Notes under the pieces: generated by a model | Told to the model about the DNA's origin: nothing | The model's database searches: none | The model's input: only the letters and a program-made list of their open reading frames with translations | In this document: in pieces, positions 25,295-35,353 of the stretch | How the letters are laid out: the number at the start of each line of letters is the position of its first letter | How positions within the stretch are numbered: position 1 is the first letter of the stretch | Position numbers and translations under genes: made by a program | Assembly: GCF_006517275.1 (NCBI RefSeq) | Contig: NZ_CP041191.1 | Location: 3,219,001 to 3,283,000, forward strand | Origin: Labrenzia sp. PHM005 | GTDB lineage: Bacteria; Pseudomonadota; Alphaproteobacteria; Rhizobiales; Stappiaceae | Length of the DNA: 64,000 nucleotides | Reading direction: 5' to 3'

Positions 25295-27967
25295 ATGGCC
25301 AAGTGGGTCTACGGGTTTGGCAACGGTTCTGCAGAAGGCGCAGCGGACATGCGAAATCTGCTCGGCGGAAAAGGCGCGAACCTTGCTGAAATGAGCAGCC
25401 TCGGCCTGCCGGTTCCTCCCGGCTTTACCATCACCACAGAAGTGTGCACCTGGTATTATGCTCATGAGAAATCCTATCCATCAGAATTGACCGCTGAAGT
25501 GGAAGCGGCCATGGACAAGGTCGGGGAGGCGACCGGCCGCAAATTTGGCGACCCGGAGCACCCGCTTCTTGTCTCTGTGCGCTCTGGCGCCCGTGCATCG
25601 ATGCCCGGCATGATGGATACCGTCCTTAATCTCGGTCTGAGCGACTCGACGGTCGAAGCAATTGCCCGCGAATCCGGCGATGCCCGCTTTGCCTACGACA
25701 GTTACCGCCGGTTCATTCAGATGTATTCCGATGTGGTCCTTGGCGTGGACAACCACGAGTTTGAGGACATTCTGGAAGAATATAAAGAGCGTAACGACCT
25801 GACGCTTGATACAGAAATTACCGCCGAAGCGTGGCAGGGAATTATCGAGAAATTCAAGGCGCTGGTGGAAGAAGAGCTCGGCAAGCCATTCCCGCAAGAT
25901 CCGCAGGAGCAATTGTGGGGCGCGATTGGTGCTGTGTTCAGTTCCTGGATGACACCGCGCGCGGTTACCTACCGGCGCCTACATGACTTGCCAGCGTCCT
26001 GGGGAACGGCAGTCAACGTTCAGGCCATGGTTTTTGGCAATATGGGCGAGAACTCCGCAACCGGTGTTGCATTCACCCGCAACCCATCCACCGGTGAAAA
26101 CAGCCTTTATGGCGAGTTCCTGGTCAATGCGCAGGGCGAAGATGTTGTGGCGGGTATCCGTACCCCGCAAGACATTACGGAAAAGGCCCGGATTGAGGCT
26201 GGATCCAGCAATCCATCCTTGGAAGCCTTGATGCCGGAAGCCTTCGCCGAGTTCCAGTCCTACTGCACGAAGCTTGAGCGCCATTACAAGGATATGCAGG
26301 ACCTGGAGTTCACCATTGAGCAGGGCAAACTCTGGATGCTTCAGACCCGCGCCGGTAAGCGCACTGCGAAAGCTGCCTTGAAAATCGCAGTCGATATGGT
26401 TGCTGAAGGCATGCTTGGAGAAGAAGAAGCTGTGTTGCGCGTCGAACCTGCGGCACTCGATCAGCTATTGCATCCGACCATCGATCCGAAAGCTGAGCGC
26501 GATATCTTGTCAACGGGCCTGCCGGCGTCACCCGGCGCAGCGTCCGGCGCAATTGTTTTCACCTCAGACGCTGCTGAAGAAGCCAAAGGTGAAAACCGGA
26601 AGGTCATTCTGGTCCGGGTCGAAACCAGCCCGGAAGACATTCATGGTATGCACGCTGCCGAAGGGATCCTGACCAGCCGTGGTGGCATGACCAGTCATGC
26701 GGCCGTGGTTGCCCGCGGAATGGGCAAGCCCTGTGTTGCCGGTGCTGGCGGTTTGCGGATCGACTACCGCAATAAGATCATTAATGTCGGTGGACGCCAG
26801 CTCAAAGAAGGCGACATCATTACAATTGACGGTGCTACTGGCCAAATCCTCTCCGGTGAAGTGGCGATGCTGCAACCGACATTGTCCGGTGATTTCGGGG
26901 TGTTGATGGGCTGGGCCGATCGGGGGCGGCGGATGACCGTACGCACCAACGCGGAGACACCGCAGGACGCAAAAGTCGCCCGCGAATTTGGTGCAGAGGG
27001 CATCGGACTGTGCCGGACAGAGCATATGTTCTTTGAAGGTGAGCGGATCCTGGCGGTCCGTGAAATGATCCTTGCAGATACTGAGGACGGCCGGCGGGCG
27101 GCGCTTGCGAAGCTCCTGCCGATGCAAAGGCAAGATTTCACCGAGATTTTCGAAATCATGCATGGCCTACCGGTAACCATCCGCTTGCTGGACCCGCCGC
27201 TCCACGAGTTCCTGCCTAAAACCGATGAAGAGCTGAAGGACGTCGCCGAGGCAATGGGTGCCGATCCTGAGCGACTGCGCGACCGGGCATTGTCGTTGGA
27301 AGAGTTCAACCCGATGCTCGGCCACCGGGGCTGCCGCTTGCTGGTGTCCTATCCGGAAATCGCCGAAATGCAGGCGCGGGCCATTTTTGAAGCGGCGGTT
27401 GCTGCGGCGAAGGCCACAGGCGCACCGGTCGTTCCGGAAATCATGGTTCCGCTGGTTGGCCTCAAGGGCGAACTGGATCTGGTACGTGCCCGCATTGAAG
27501 CCATGGCCAAGGCCGTGATGGAAGAGACCGGGGCGGAGCTGACTTATCAGGTTGGCACCATGGTGGAGCTGCCGCGGGCCGCCTTGAAAGCCGCGGAAAT
27601 TGCTGAATCGGCGGAATTCTTCTCCTTCGGCACCAATGACCTTACGCAGACGACCTTCGGTATATCGCGGGACGATGCGGCTTCTTTCTTGGGTACCTAT
27701 CAAACCAAAGGTATTTTGGAACAGGATCCATTTGTCTCCCTCGATCCAGATGGTGTCGGTGAATTGATCAAGATCGGCGTGGAGCGGGGCCGCTCGACGC
27801 GTCCTGACATCAAACTCGGCATCTGCGGTGAACACGGCGGTGACCCGGCCTCAATCACTTTCTGTGAAGGCGTTGGGCTCGATTATGTGTCGTGTTCTCC
27901 TTACCGTGTACCGATTGCCCGATTGGCTGCTGCCCAGGCCGCCTTGCGCAAGCGCACGGCAGGTTAA
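25295..27967 (+). CDS. ppdK: Pyruvate, phosphate dikinase
   Basis: An 890-residue enzyme interconverting pyruvate, ATP and phosphate with phosphoenolpyruvate, AMP and diphosphate. Domains in order: N-terminal nucleotide-binding (GGKGANLAEMSSLGLPVPPG), the phosphohistidine domain with TSRGGMTSHAAVVARGMGKP, and the C-terminal PEP/pyruvate barrel, including GTNDLTQTTFGISRDD and the catalytic-Cys region ICGEHGGDP. The length matches the family. I chose the ATG at 25295 (MAKWVYGFGNG), with GGAGGA upstream, over an earlier in-frame codon at 25238. MeaB follows closely, so co-transcription is likely. Confidence 0.96.
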   Translation: MAKWVYGFGNGSAEGAADMRNLLGGKGANLAEMSSLGLPVPPGFTITTEVCTWYYAHEKSYPSELTAEVEAAMDKVGEATGRKFGDPEHPLLVSVRSGARASMPGMMDTVLNLGLSDSTVEAIARESGDARFAYDSYRRFIQMYSDVVLGVDNHEFEDILEEYKERNDLTLDTEITAEAWQGIIEKFKALVEEELGKPFPQDPQEQLWGAIGAVFSSWMTPRAVTYRRLHDLPASWGTAVNVQAMVFGNMGENSATGVAFTRNPSTGENSLYGEFLVNAQGEDVVAGIRTPQDITEKARIEAGSSNPSLEALMPEAFAEFQSYCTKLERHYKDMQDLEFTIEQGKLWMLQTRAGKRTAKAALKIAVDMVAEGMLGEEEAVLRVEPAALDQLLHPTIDPKAERDILSTGLPASPGAASGAIVFTSDAAEEAKGENRKVILVRVETSPEDIHGMHAAEGILTSRGGMTSHAAVVARGMGKPCVAGAGGLRIDYRNKIINVGGRQLKEGDIITIDGATGQILSGEVAMLQPTLSGDFGVLMGWADRGRRMTVRTNAETPQDAKVAREFGAEGIGLCRTEHMFFEGERILAVREMILADTEDGRRAALAKLLPMQRQDFTEIFEIMHGLPVTIRLLDPPLHEFLPKTDEELKDVAEAMGADPERLRDRALSLEEFNPMLGHRGCRLLVSYPEIAEMQARAIFEAAVAAAKATGAPVVPEIMVPLVGLKGELDLVRARIEAMAKAVMEETGAELTYQVGTMVELPRAALKAAEIAESAEFFSFGTNDLTQTTFGISRDDAASFLGTYQTKGILEQDPFVSLDPDGVGELIKIGVERGRSTRPDIKLGICGEHGGDPASITFCEGVGLDYVSCSPYRVPIARLAAAQAALRKRTAG

Positions 27968-28007
27968 ATGCTGCAACTGGGTGAAGCGAGGGGAGCGGAT
28001 CAGGCCG

Positions 28008-28976
28008 TTGCGTGACGCATTTCCCGATATTGCTGAACTGAAGTCTGGGGGGAAACGCGTGCTCTCACGCGTTCTCACCCGGATCGAAACGCATGCCAAT
28101 GATACGAGAACTGCTGCGTTTCTTGACCAGGTCGCAGTTGAAGCAGGCGGGCATGTGCTTGGTTTGACCGGGCCTCCAGGTGTTGGCAAATCCACTCTTA
28201 CGGATTCTTTGATCCGGGCGTTCCGAGCCGCCGGGGACAGCGTTGCGGTTCTTGCCGTCGATCCATCGTCCTCAATCACCGGTGGAGCCTTGCTTGGCGA
28301 CCGAACCCGTTTAAAAACCGACCCAGCTGATGATCAGGTTTTTGTCCGCTCTATGGCGGCGCGTGACCGACTGGGAGGGCTGTCGGATCATGCAGTTGCA
28401 GCAATTGTTGTCCTTCGCGCTGCCTTTGATCATGTCATCGTGGAAACTGTTGGCATCGGTCAGTCCGAAGGTGACCTCAAACAAGCAGCCGACACGGTTC
28501 TGTTGTGTATCCAGCCAGGATCTGGCGACAGTCTGCAATTCATGAAAGCCGGTATCATGGAATTGCCTGACATTGTAGCAGTCACAAAAGCGGATATGGG
28601 GGCGTCCGCCCGGCGCGCCGCAGCAGATGTCAAAGGGGCGCTGACCCTCTCGCCTTCCACAGCGGCTGGTTGGACAGTCCCGGTCGGTCTGGTGTCGTCC
28701 CAGACCGGCGATGGTCTGGAAGATTTGATCGCTGATGTCTACAAACACCGGGCGCATCTGTCGCAAAACGGCCGGTTGGGCCGGCTGCGCTCGGAGCAGC
28801 ATTGTGCTTGGTTTCGCGACCGGGTGCTATCTGAGTATGGCCAAGCTGGCTTGCGTTTGTGCGCGAAGTTGTGTGATGCGCCAGAGGTGGCCGCACGGAC
28901 GGCGCCATTCTCAAGCTTCGCCAGATTTGCCGAGCAAATGGACGATCTTCTGAACCCTATGCTTCCGCGGCTCTGA
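28008..28976 (+). CDS. meaB: Methylmalonyl-CoA mutase-associated GTPase MeaB
   Basis: A G3E-family GTPase of about 322 residues. It has the Walker A loop GLTGPPGVGKSTLTDSLI, a base-switch block VDPSSSITGGALLGDRTRL, and VETVGIGQSEGDLKQAADTV. MeaB proteins protect and reload the B12 cofactor of methylmalonyl-CoA mutase. No mutase gene is in the window. The open frame runs back into ppdK to 27828, so the start must be after 27967. TTG at 28008 and GTG at 27981 give the usual N-terminal length, while GTG at 28059 has the best ribosome-binding site (GGGGGAAA) but would trim it. The 3' end overlaps the convergent GGDEF-EAL gene by 20 bases. Confidence 0.9.
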   Translation: MRDAFPDIAELKSGGKRVLSRVLTRIETHANDTRTAAFLDQVAVEAGGHVLGLTGPPGVGKSTLTDSLIRAFRAAGDSVAVLAVDPSSSITGGALLGDRTRLKTDPADDQVFVRSMAARDRLGGLSDHAVAAIVVLRAAFDHVIVETVGIGQSEGDLKQAADTVLLCIQPGSGDSLQFMKAGIMELPDIVAVTKADMGASARRAAADVKGALTLSPSTAAGWTVPVGLVSSQTGDGLEDLIADVYKHRAHLSQNGRLGRLRSEQHCAWFRDRVLSEYGQAGLRLCAKLCDAPEVAARTAPFSSFARFAEQMDDLLNPMLPRL

Positions 28977-31236
28977 GCGTGTAGCTCAGGCCCGGACCAA
29001 TGTTGCCAGCATTTTCCGCTTTGAAATCGTCGAGGAACTGCGCCAGTTCTTTTTCGCCGAGCGGTTTAGAGATGAAGTAGCCTTGCATTCTGTGACATCC
29101 GTGGGCTTGCAAGAAGCGAATCTGTTCGATCGTCTCGATACCCTCGGCAACAATGGTCATTCCCAACGCCTTGCCCAACTGGATGATCGAGACAACAATT
29201 GCTTCGGCTTCCGGATTACCGTTCATGTCGGATAGAAAATCCCGATCCACTTTAAGCGTGTCAAACGGAAAGCGGCGCAGATAACTCAAACTCGAATATC
29301 CAGAGCCGAAATCGTCCAGGGCAACCTTGATGCCAAGGTTCTTCAAGCGCCGTAAGGCCTTCAAAACTGTATCGTTGCGCCCAGCAAATACGCTCTCGGT
29401 TACCTCAATTTCAAGCCGATGCGGTGGCAAATTGTTGGCGGCGAGAATTGCCATAATCTTTTCCACGAACCGCGGATGCTTGAACTGGTTTGGGGATACA
29501 TTGACCGACATAACGATATCCGGCCAGTCATGGGCTTTGGCGCAGGCCTTGTTCAACACCCAAAGGCCGATGTCGTTGATCAAGCCGGTTTCTTCTGCAA
29601 CCGGGATGAACTGGGCCGGGGATACAACTGTGCCGTCTTCCTTGGTCCAGCGGGCAAGGGCTTCAACGGACACAATGCGCTGAGCTGCGGTATCGGACTG
29701 TGGCTGGTAGGCAAGGCTTAGTTCGTCGTTCTTCAGGGCCAAGCGAAGCTCCCGCGACAACTTGTCCTTCGACTGCACCTGGTCTTCCATATTGGGCTCG
29801 AAGAAGGAACGTCGGTTGCGGCCGTTGGCCTTGGCATCATAAAGAGCGATATCAGCTTTGCGCAGCAGTTCGTCCGGATCGAGACCATCGCGCGGGGCGA
29901 TTGCAGCGCCGATCGACAGCGTGGCATGAAGCTCGCGTGCACCGATCTTGATCGGCTGGGCGATCTCGTCCTGGATTTGGTCAAGGATGTAGTCGAGCCA
30001 CTCGTCGCTCTTGCAGTTCGGTACCACCATGGCGAATTCATCGCCGCTGATCCGGGCGACGATGCCGTTGTCCATCAGAACGTGCTTTAACCGCTTGGCA
30101 ATCGCAATGATGACCTGGTCTCCCGCGGAATGACCGAGCGTGTCGTTGATGTCCTTAAAGTGATCTAGGTCGATGTAAACGATGGCGGTGGTTGAGCCAT
30201 CTTCTTTGCTTTTCTCAAGTTCATCGCTCAACAACCGATGAAAATGCGTTCTATTCGGAAGCTCTGATAGAGCGTCGTGCCGCGAAGTGTGAACAGCTCT
30301 GGACTCGCTGATCGCCAGTCGCTTGGTCATATGCCGCGTGGCAATTGCGACCACGATGACCACTGCTGCGATCATAAACGCCGCAATACTCAGGAACGGA
30401 TTGATCCGCTTCAGCATCTGTGTTCCAGGCCGACCGACAGGCCAGGCAATGACGCCGACAGCCTTGCCGGTGGGGGCTCTCAAAAGGTACTGGCCGATGC
30501 CTTCACGGCTGTTTTGATTGTTCGCGAGCACAAAGCCATCCAGCCGGGTCATATGCGTAATTTCAGCCATCTTCTCACCGCGCAGGGGAGTGAGGCTTAT
30601 TAGAACAGCAGGTGGAACACGCAGAGCTATGACGGATTGGAGTTGGCGTGCGATTGCAGCTGCCGAAAACAGGTGCGGTTCGCCGTTCAGGGTTAAAATA
30701 CCAGTCTCATAGATCGAGTATCGCTTATCCCGTTGGCTGGGTTCGAAGCTATATAGACCGGAAGGCGTTTTTTTGAAGGACGTGATATAGCGTGCACGCG
30801 CTTTCGCGATCGCTGGGGTCATTTGAGCCAGAATGTCTGGGGTTAGCCAGCTGTTGTTTTGATCATGAGAATAAACAGATCGAATTTCATGATCAGTGCC
30901 GACGATCGCTGATTTGGTGAACCCGTGATTGGCATATAGCCAATGGGTCATGTTGTCGAACACCCATTCTTTGTCCAGGTGTCTTGCATTCGCGATATAA
31001 AAAGCTGCGTCCCAGGTCACCACACCCGATTGCTGCTTGGCGATGTCGTCGGCAACCAACTGCAGGGCGCCCGAAATCAACTGCAATTGCGATTGTTTGG
31101 CACTGCCATCCGAAATGCGGGCAGACCAGTGCATAAGAACAAAAATGCTTACGACAGATAAGAATACCAGCGTCACCAAAGGGATTATGATGACATTGGC
31201 GATCCGTCCGCCAGATTTATTCGGCTTAGTCTGCAT
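28957..31236 (-). CDS. CHASE4-GGDEF-EAL cyclic di-GMP enzyme
   Basis: A 759-residue inner-membrane signalling protein. A membrane segment lies at about residues 12-36, followed by a periplasmic CHASE4-type sensor (about 44-280; VVTWDAAFYIANARHL) and a second membrane segment near 282-300. The GGDEF domain has RISGDEFAMV (SGDEF, at 397-401), an accepted active variant. The EAL domain has EALARW at about 525 and DDFGSGYSSLSYL. Both catalytic sites look intact, so synthesis, hydrolysis or both of c-di-GMP are possible. The ATG at 31236 is preferred because the upstream 36 residues look non-native. Confidence 0.93.
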   Translation of the reverse strand: MQTKPNKSGGRIANVIIIPLVTLVFLSVVSIFVLMHWSARISDGSAKQSQLQLISGALQLVADDIAKQQSGVVTWDAAFYIANARHLDKEWVFDNMTHWLYANHGFTKSAIVGTDHEIRSVYSHDQNNSWLTPDILAQMTPAIAKARARYITSFKKTPSGLYSFEPSQRDKRYSIYETGILTLNGEPHLFSAAAIARQLQSVIALRVPPAVLISLTPLRGEKMAEITHMTRLDGFVLANNQNSREGIGQYLLRAPTGKAVGVIAWPVGRPGTQMLKRINPFLSIAAFMIAAVVIVVAIATRHMTKRLAISESRAVHTSRHDALSELPNRTHFHRLLSDELEKSKEDGSTTAIVYIDLDHFKDINDTLGHSAGDQVIIAIAKRLKHVLMDNGIVARISGDEFAMVVPNCKSDEWLDYILDQIQDEIAQPIKIGARELHATLSIGAAIAPRDGLDPDELLRKADIALYDAKANGRNRRSFFEPNMEDQVQSKDKLSRELRLALKNDELSLAYQPQSDTAAQRIVSVEALARWTKEDGTVVSPAQFIPVAEETGLINDIGLWVLNKACAKAHDWPDIVMSVNVSPNQFKHPRFVEKIMAILAANNLPPHRLEIEVTESVFAGRNDTVLKALRRLKNLGIKVALDDFGSGYSSLSYLRRFPFDTLKVDRDFLSDMNGNPEAEAIVVSIIQLGKALGMTIVAEGIETIEQIRFLQAHGCHRMQGYFISKPLGEKELAQFLDDFKAENAGNIGPGLSYTLRAAEA

Positions 31237-31391
31237 AAAGAGGCCCTGTTTATTAGGCGCATTATTGATGCAGACAGTTAAGGATTGACCGACAATATTG
31301 GTAAAAAAACTATTTAGGCAAAATTTTGTTAGAACTGAATTCAATTGAAGGAGAAGGTATTGGAGCCTCTCGTTGTTGGATCATGCCAGAG

Positions 31392-32105
31392 TTAGATCAG
31401 CTGTAATCCCTTGAAACTGACATGGGATCTGAGGCCAACAATAATATGATCATGAATTTCAATGCCGAGAGGCTTGGCGATGTCGACCAGCTGCCGGGTC
31501 ATCTGAATATCTGCGCGCGATGGAGTTGGATCGCCTGAGGGATGATTGTGCACCAATATGACCGCTGTTGAGCCGTGGTCGAGTGCCCTGCGAACAACTT
31601 CGCGGGGATAGACTGGTGTGTGGTCGACGGTGCCTGTTTGTTGCACCTCGTCGGCGATCAGACCGTTTTTCTTGTCGAGATAAAGGACGCGGAATTGTTC
31701 AATGTCAGACCGTTCCATGGTGGCCTGAAGATAATCCATAACCTTGGACCAGGAATCGAGGAGCTTCCGTTCGTCTACGGTTCCCAGGTGGAAGCGCCCA
31801 ATCGCTGCATGCACAGCATGTAGCGTGTCAATGCTCACGTCCGAAATGCCTTTGATCTCCTTGAGCCGCACACGGGAGGCTGACAGCACCGCTGGGAAAG
31901 ATCCAAAGCGTTTCAATAACGCCTTGGCAATGGCTTTCGTGTCCTGACGGGGCAGGGCGGAGAATAAAAGAAATTCCAGAAGCTCATAGTCGGCGAGGCT
32001 TTGCGCGCCGTTTTTACGGAACCGTTCCCGCAATCTTTGGCGGTGACCTTTGGTGTCGGTATCTCCAGCTGGTTTGTCGGAGAAACCGGCGTCCGGTTCT
32101 TTCAT
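31392..32105 (-). CDS. radC: RadC family protein (JAB domain)
   Basis: A 237-residue protein with an N-terminal helix-hairpin-helix-like region ([35 protein letters not shown]) and a C-terminal JAB/MPN metalloprotease-like domain with the metal motif [17 protein letters not shown]. Despite the name, a DNA-repair role is not well supported for the family. The start is the ATG at 32105 ([10 protein letters not shown]), with AGGAGG upstream, seven bases after the Map stop codon. The frame runs further back over map. It is co-transcribed with map. Confidence 0.92.
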   Translation of the reverse strand: MKEPDAGFSDKPAGDTDTKGHRQRLRERFRKNGAQSLADYELLEFLLFSALPRQDTKAIAKALLKRFGSFPAVLSASRVRLKEIKGISDVSIDTLHAVHAAIGRFHLGTVDERKLLDSWSKVMDYLQATMERSDIEQFRVLYLDKKNGLIADEVQQTGTVDHTPVYPREVVRRALDHGSTAVILVHNHPSGDPTPSRADIQMTRQLVDIAKPLGIEIHDHIIVGLRSHVSFKGLQLI

Positions 32106-32112
32106 GAGCCTC

Positions 32113-32943
32113 CTAGTTGTTTGGCAGTCCTGGTTTGTGGATCCCTTTGGGAGAAGTGGTGAAACTCTGGCAGCCGTCCGGTGTGATGCCAATGGAATGT
32201 TCGAATTGGGCTGAAAGCGACCGGTCTCGGGTGACCGCGGTCCAGCCGTCGCTCAGAACTTTGACATGCGGGCGGCCCAGGTTGACCATCGGTTCGATGG
32301 TGAAAATCATTCCTGGTTTCAATTCAACGCCTTCCCCAGGCCGGCCATAATGCAGGATATTGGGTGTGTCATGAAACAGCCGGCCTAAACCATGGCCACA
32401 GAAATCACGGACGACCGAGCAGCGCTGGGCTTCGACATAAGTTTGGATTGCCGCGCCGATGTCTCCGGTGGTGTTGCCGGGTTTGGCCGCTTCAATACCG
32501 CGCATGAGCGATTCATACGTCACATCAATCAAGCGTTCTGCGGCGCGTTTGAGTTTTCCGACCGGATACATCCGGCTGGAATCGCCATGCCAGCCATCCA
32601 GAATAAATGTCACATCGATGTTGACGATGTCGCCTTCGCGCAGGGCCTTGGAATTTGGAATGCCGTGGCACACAACATGATTGATCGACGTGCAGGAAGA
32701 TTTTGTATACCCGCGATAATTCAACGTTGCCGGAATCGCGTTGTGATCCATTCCGTATTGATAGACGAAGTCGTCGATTTCCTGGGTGGTTGTGCCCGGT
32801 TTGACCATGTCCGCCAATTCGTCGAGGCAAGCCGCCGTCAATTGGCCGGCCTTCATCATGCCGTCAAAATCTTCTGGTCCGTAAAGGCGCACCTGACCCG
32901 TGTTTTTCATCGGGGCATCGGCAGCATCGATGTAAGTGACCAT
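32113..32943 (-). CDS. map: Type I methionine aminopeptidase
   Basis: A 276-residue pitta-bread metallopeptidase that removes the initiator methionine. Metal and catalytic residues are visible: [20 protein letters not shown] (His and Asp), GWHGDSSRM (Asp), [15 protein letters not shown] (His) and [10 protein letters not shown] (Glu). An essential housekeeping gene. It is upstream of radC on the same strand with a seven-base gap, an order common in alphaproteobacteria. Confidence 0.96.
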   Translation of the reverse strand: MVTYIDAADAPMKNTGQVRLYGPEDFDGMMKAGQLTAACLDELADMVKPGTTTQEIDDFVYQYGMDHNAIPATLNYRGYTKSSCTSINHVVCHGIPNSKALREGDIVNIDVTFILDGWHGDSSRMYPVGKLKRAAERLIDVTYESLMRGIEAAKPGNTTGDIGAAIQTYVEAQRCSVVRDFCGHGLGRLFHDTPNILHYGRPGEGVELKPGMIFTIEPMVNLGRPHVKVLSDGWTAVTRDRSLSAQFEHSIGITPDGCQSFTTSPKGIHKPGLPNN

Positions 32944-33163
32944 AGATTTGCTATCTCGCTGTTGGGCTCGTTTGCAACGCCGGTGGCGCCGGCACCTTGA
33001 ACCATAATGACCTGACCGATCACATACAGTCCAGATGCGTTAATTTCCAGTCCCTGTTAATTTTCAGCGGTCATGGAAGAGGCGTAGAGAAACAGATCTT
33101 GAAAACCGGTTGTACCGCTTGCCTAATTGCTTCAAAGCCTCTAGGGGATTGGCAATGGATTTT

Positions 33164-33249
33164 GCGGGCGTGGTGGAACTGGTAGACACAAGGGACTTAA
33201 AATCCCTCGGCCCTAGGCTGTACGGGTTCGAGTCCCGTCGCCCGCACCA
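33164..33249 (+). tRNA. tRNA-Leu (anticodon TAA)
   Basis: An 86-base tRNA with an acceptor stem GCGGGCG...CGCCCGC, a class II long variable arm, the anticodon stem GGGAC/... with loop CTTAAAA giving anticodon TAA, a T-arm GGTTCGAGTCC and a genomically encoded CCA. It decodes UUA and UUG. No integrase or att repeat was seen next to it. Confidence 0.95.
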
Positions 33250-33570
33250 ATTACCTACCTTTATGTCTTTGCTATCGTTCTCCCAATTTGCTCTTAGTGT
33301 TTCGCAAGCGGCCGGGACATCGAAATCTGCGATACATTTCCGATCTTACCCATGAACGGGATCAAGGTCGCAATCGGACTAAGTGTAGCCTGCAAAAAAT
33401 ATCATCTTAGGTTGACATGATACTGTCGACAGATGAGAAATATCTTGTCTGAATTGAAGAATTTGTAAGGTGCTGAAACTTGTTCGCACTTCGTCGGTGT
33501 TTCCATAGCCGATGTTTTAATACGTTGACCAGCTGTAGTTTTGCTGCGGCTCGACCGGAAATCGAAGCAA
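33250..33570. other. Gene-free spacer with a palindrome near a TTGACA
   Basis: About 320 bases between the tRNA and the binding-protein gene contain no supported gene. TTGACA at 33412-33417 is followed by the perfect palindrome CTGTCGACAG at 33423-33432. A matching -10 box is not clear, so this is only a candidate promoter/operator for the next gene. Confidence 0.3.
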
Positions 33571-35154
33571 ATGATGACTGTGAAAACGGCCCTGACAGGC
33601 GCCATATTGTCAATGGCATTGTCGAGTGCAACGCAAGCTGAAACCGTAAATGTCGCGTTTCAGGGATCCCTCAACTCATTGGATCCTTACAGCCTCAACG
33701 AGACCTTCACTCTGGGTATGCTGGGGAACGTCTATGAAGGGCTCATCCGGCGGGATGAAACCTTGAAAATTGAACCCGCGCTTGCCGAAAGTTGGGAGAT
33801 AATCTCCCCAAAACATTGGCGCTTTCATCTGCGGGAAAATGTGAAATTCCACAACGGAAACGATTTCACAGCTGAAGACGTCGTGTTCTCCATGGACCGG
33901 GCAAGATCGGAGGCGTCAAATCTGGGGTATCGTATCCCGGAGGGAACCGAAGTTGTTGCCGTGGACGACCACACAGTCGATTTCCTTTTGAAAGCACCCA
34001 GCCCAATCATGCACTCTGGTTGGGAAACGCTCTACATTATGGATAAGGAGTGGACGGTCGAAAATGAGGCGGAAACCGTCGCGTCCCCTTCAGATAACAC
34101 CGTCAACTACGCAACGCTGAATGCCAACGGCACTGGGCCGTTTCGAGTTGTTCTCCATGAACCTGATATCAGAACCTCCTTTGAGAATTTTGGCAATTGG
34201 TGGGACACGGCAAAACATAATTTGACGGCGGTCGAGTTCAGACCAATCAAATCCGACGCAACCCGTGTGGCTGCGTTGCTGACAGGTGAAATGGACCTTG
34301 TTTTTCCTGTTCCCGTGCAGGATCTGAAACGGATTAGAGAAACAAGGACAACGAAGGCGCTCACCGGGCCGGAGCTAAGAACGGTTTTCTTGGGGTTGGA
34401 TCAGAAACGTGACGAACTCTTGTACTCTGATGTCAAAGGCAAGAATCCCTTTAAGGATGTTCGAGTCCGCAAAGCCTTCAATCATGCCGTCAATATCGAG
34501 GCGATCCGCTTAAAAATCATGCGGGAACTCTCATCACCAACAGCGCTTATGATTTCTCCGCTTTTATTTTCAAGGTCAGATCAATTTGAGCGGCACCCTT
34601 ACGATATCGAGACCGCCAAGAAACTTATGAGCGAAGCGGGCTATCCAGATGGTTTTTCAGTGGTGTTGGACTGTCCGAACGACCGCTATGTAAATGATGA
34701 GGCTATCTGTCAGGCGGTCGCAGCTATGCTGGCGCGCATTGGTGTGAAGGTTGATCTGAACGCAATGCCCAAAGCACTATACTTTGCCAAAATTCTGTCT
34801 TCAGGCGGATTTGACACGTCCTTCTATATGCTTGGTTGGACCCCGAGCACGTTGGAAAGCTCAGTTGTACTAAAAAACCTGATGAATTGCCGCGACGATG
34901 AAGGGCAGGGGTCTTCGTACAATATCGGCGGCTGGTGTGATCAAGAAATTGATGCACTTACTTCGAAACTCACCCTTGAACCGGACCCCACAAAGAGAGA
35001 CGAATTGATCGCAAAGGCGTTCCGCATCGCGCACGACAAAGCCTATTACCTGCCGCTGCATCAACAAGCTTTGGCCTGGGGCACTACAAACAATATCGAG
35101 GTATCACAACGAGCAGACAATCAACTGCTTTTCAGATTTATGACAAAGAACTGA
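33571..35154 (+). CDS. Oligopeptide/nickel-type ABC substrate-binding protein (SBP_bac_5)
   Basis: A 527-residue periplasmic binding protein. A signal peptide (residues 1-23, ending ATQA) is followed by the family signature SLNSLDPYSLNETFTLGMLG, YEGLIRRDETLKIEPALAES and WRFHLRENVKFHNGNDFTAEDV. It should bind peptides, metal chelates or similar ligands for import. No permease or ATPase gene is adjacent, so it is an orphan. The ATG at 33571 (MMTVKTALTG) gives a normal signal peptide; the open frame begins ten codons earlier. It converges on the second GGDEF-EAL gene, 200 bases away. Confidence 0.9.
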   Translation: MMTVKTALTGAILSMALSSATQAETVNVAFQGSLNSLDPYSLNETFTLGMLGNVYEGLIRRDETLKIEPALAESWEIISPKHWRFHLRENVKFHNGNDFTAEDVVFSMDRARSEASNLGYRIPEGTEVVAVDDHTVDFLLKAPSPIMHSGWETLYIMDKEWTVENEAETVASPSDNTVNYATLNANGTGPFRVVLHEPDIRTSFENFGNWWDTAKHNLTAVEFRPIKSDATRVAALLTGEMDLVFPVPVQDLKRIRETRTTKALTGPELRTVFLGLDQKRDELLYSDVKGKNPFKDVRVRKAFNHAVNIEAIRLKIMRELSSPTALMISPLLFSRSDQFERHPYDIETAKKLMSEAGYPDGFSVVLDCPNDRYVNDEAICQAVAAMLARIGVKVDLNAMPKALYFAKILSSGGFDTSFYMLGWTPSTLESSVVLKNLMNCRDDEGQGSSYNIGGWCDQEIDALTSKLTLEPDPTKRDELIAKAFRIAHDKAYYLPLHQQALAWGTTNNIEVSQRADNQLLFRFMTKN

Positions 35155-35353
35155 ACTGGAACACCGATATGCTTTCCCTACCTTTGGGTCTTTGGCGAGG
35201 TTGATGGACGAAGTGGACGGTTTAAGTAGTGTCCGTGCCCCTTTCCGCTGTCGCACTCTTGAAGTGTCCAGGTTTTGCTCTGCCAAATACCGAACTGACG
35301 AGGCAGATGCTTGGATACTAATGTGACTGAATAGCCAGAATTTTGGAGAGGTT

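Noticed and set aside
33164..33249. tRNA-Leu as an integration site of a genomic island
   Set aside because: No integrase, no repeat of the tRNA 3' end, and normal housekeeping genes on both sides.
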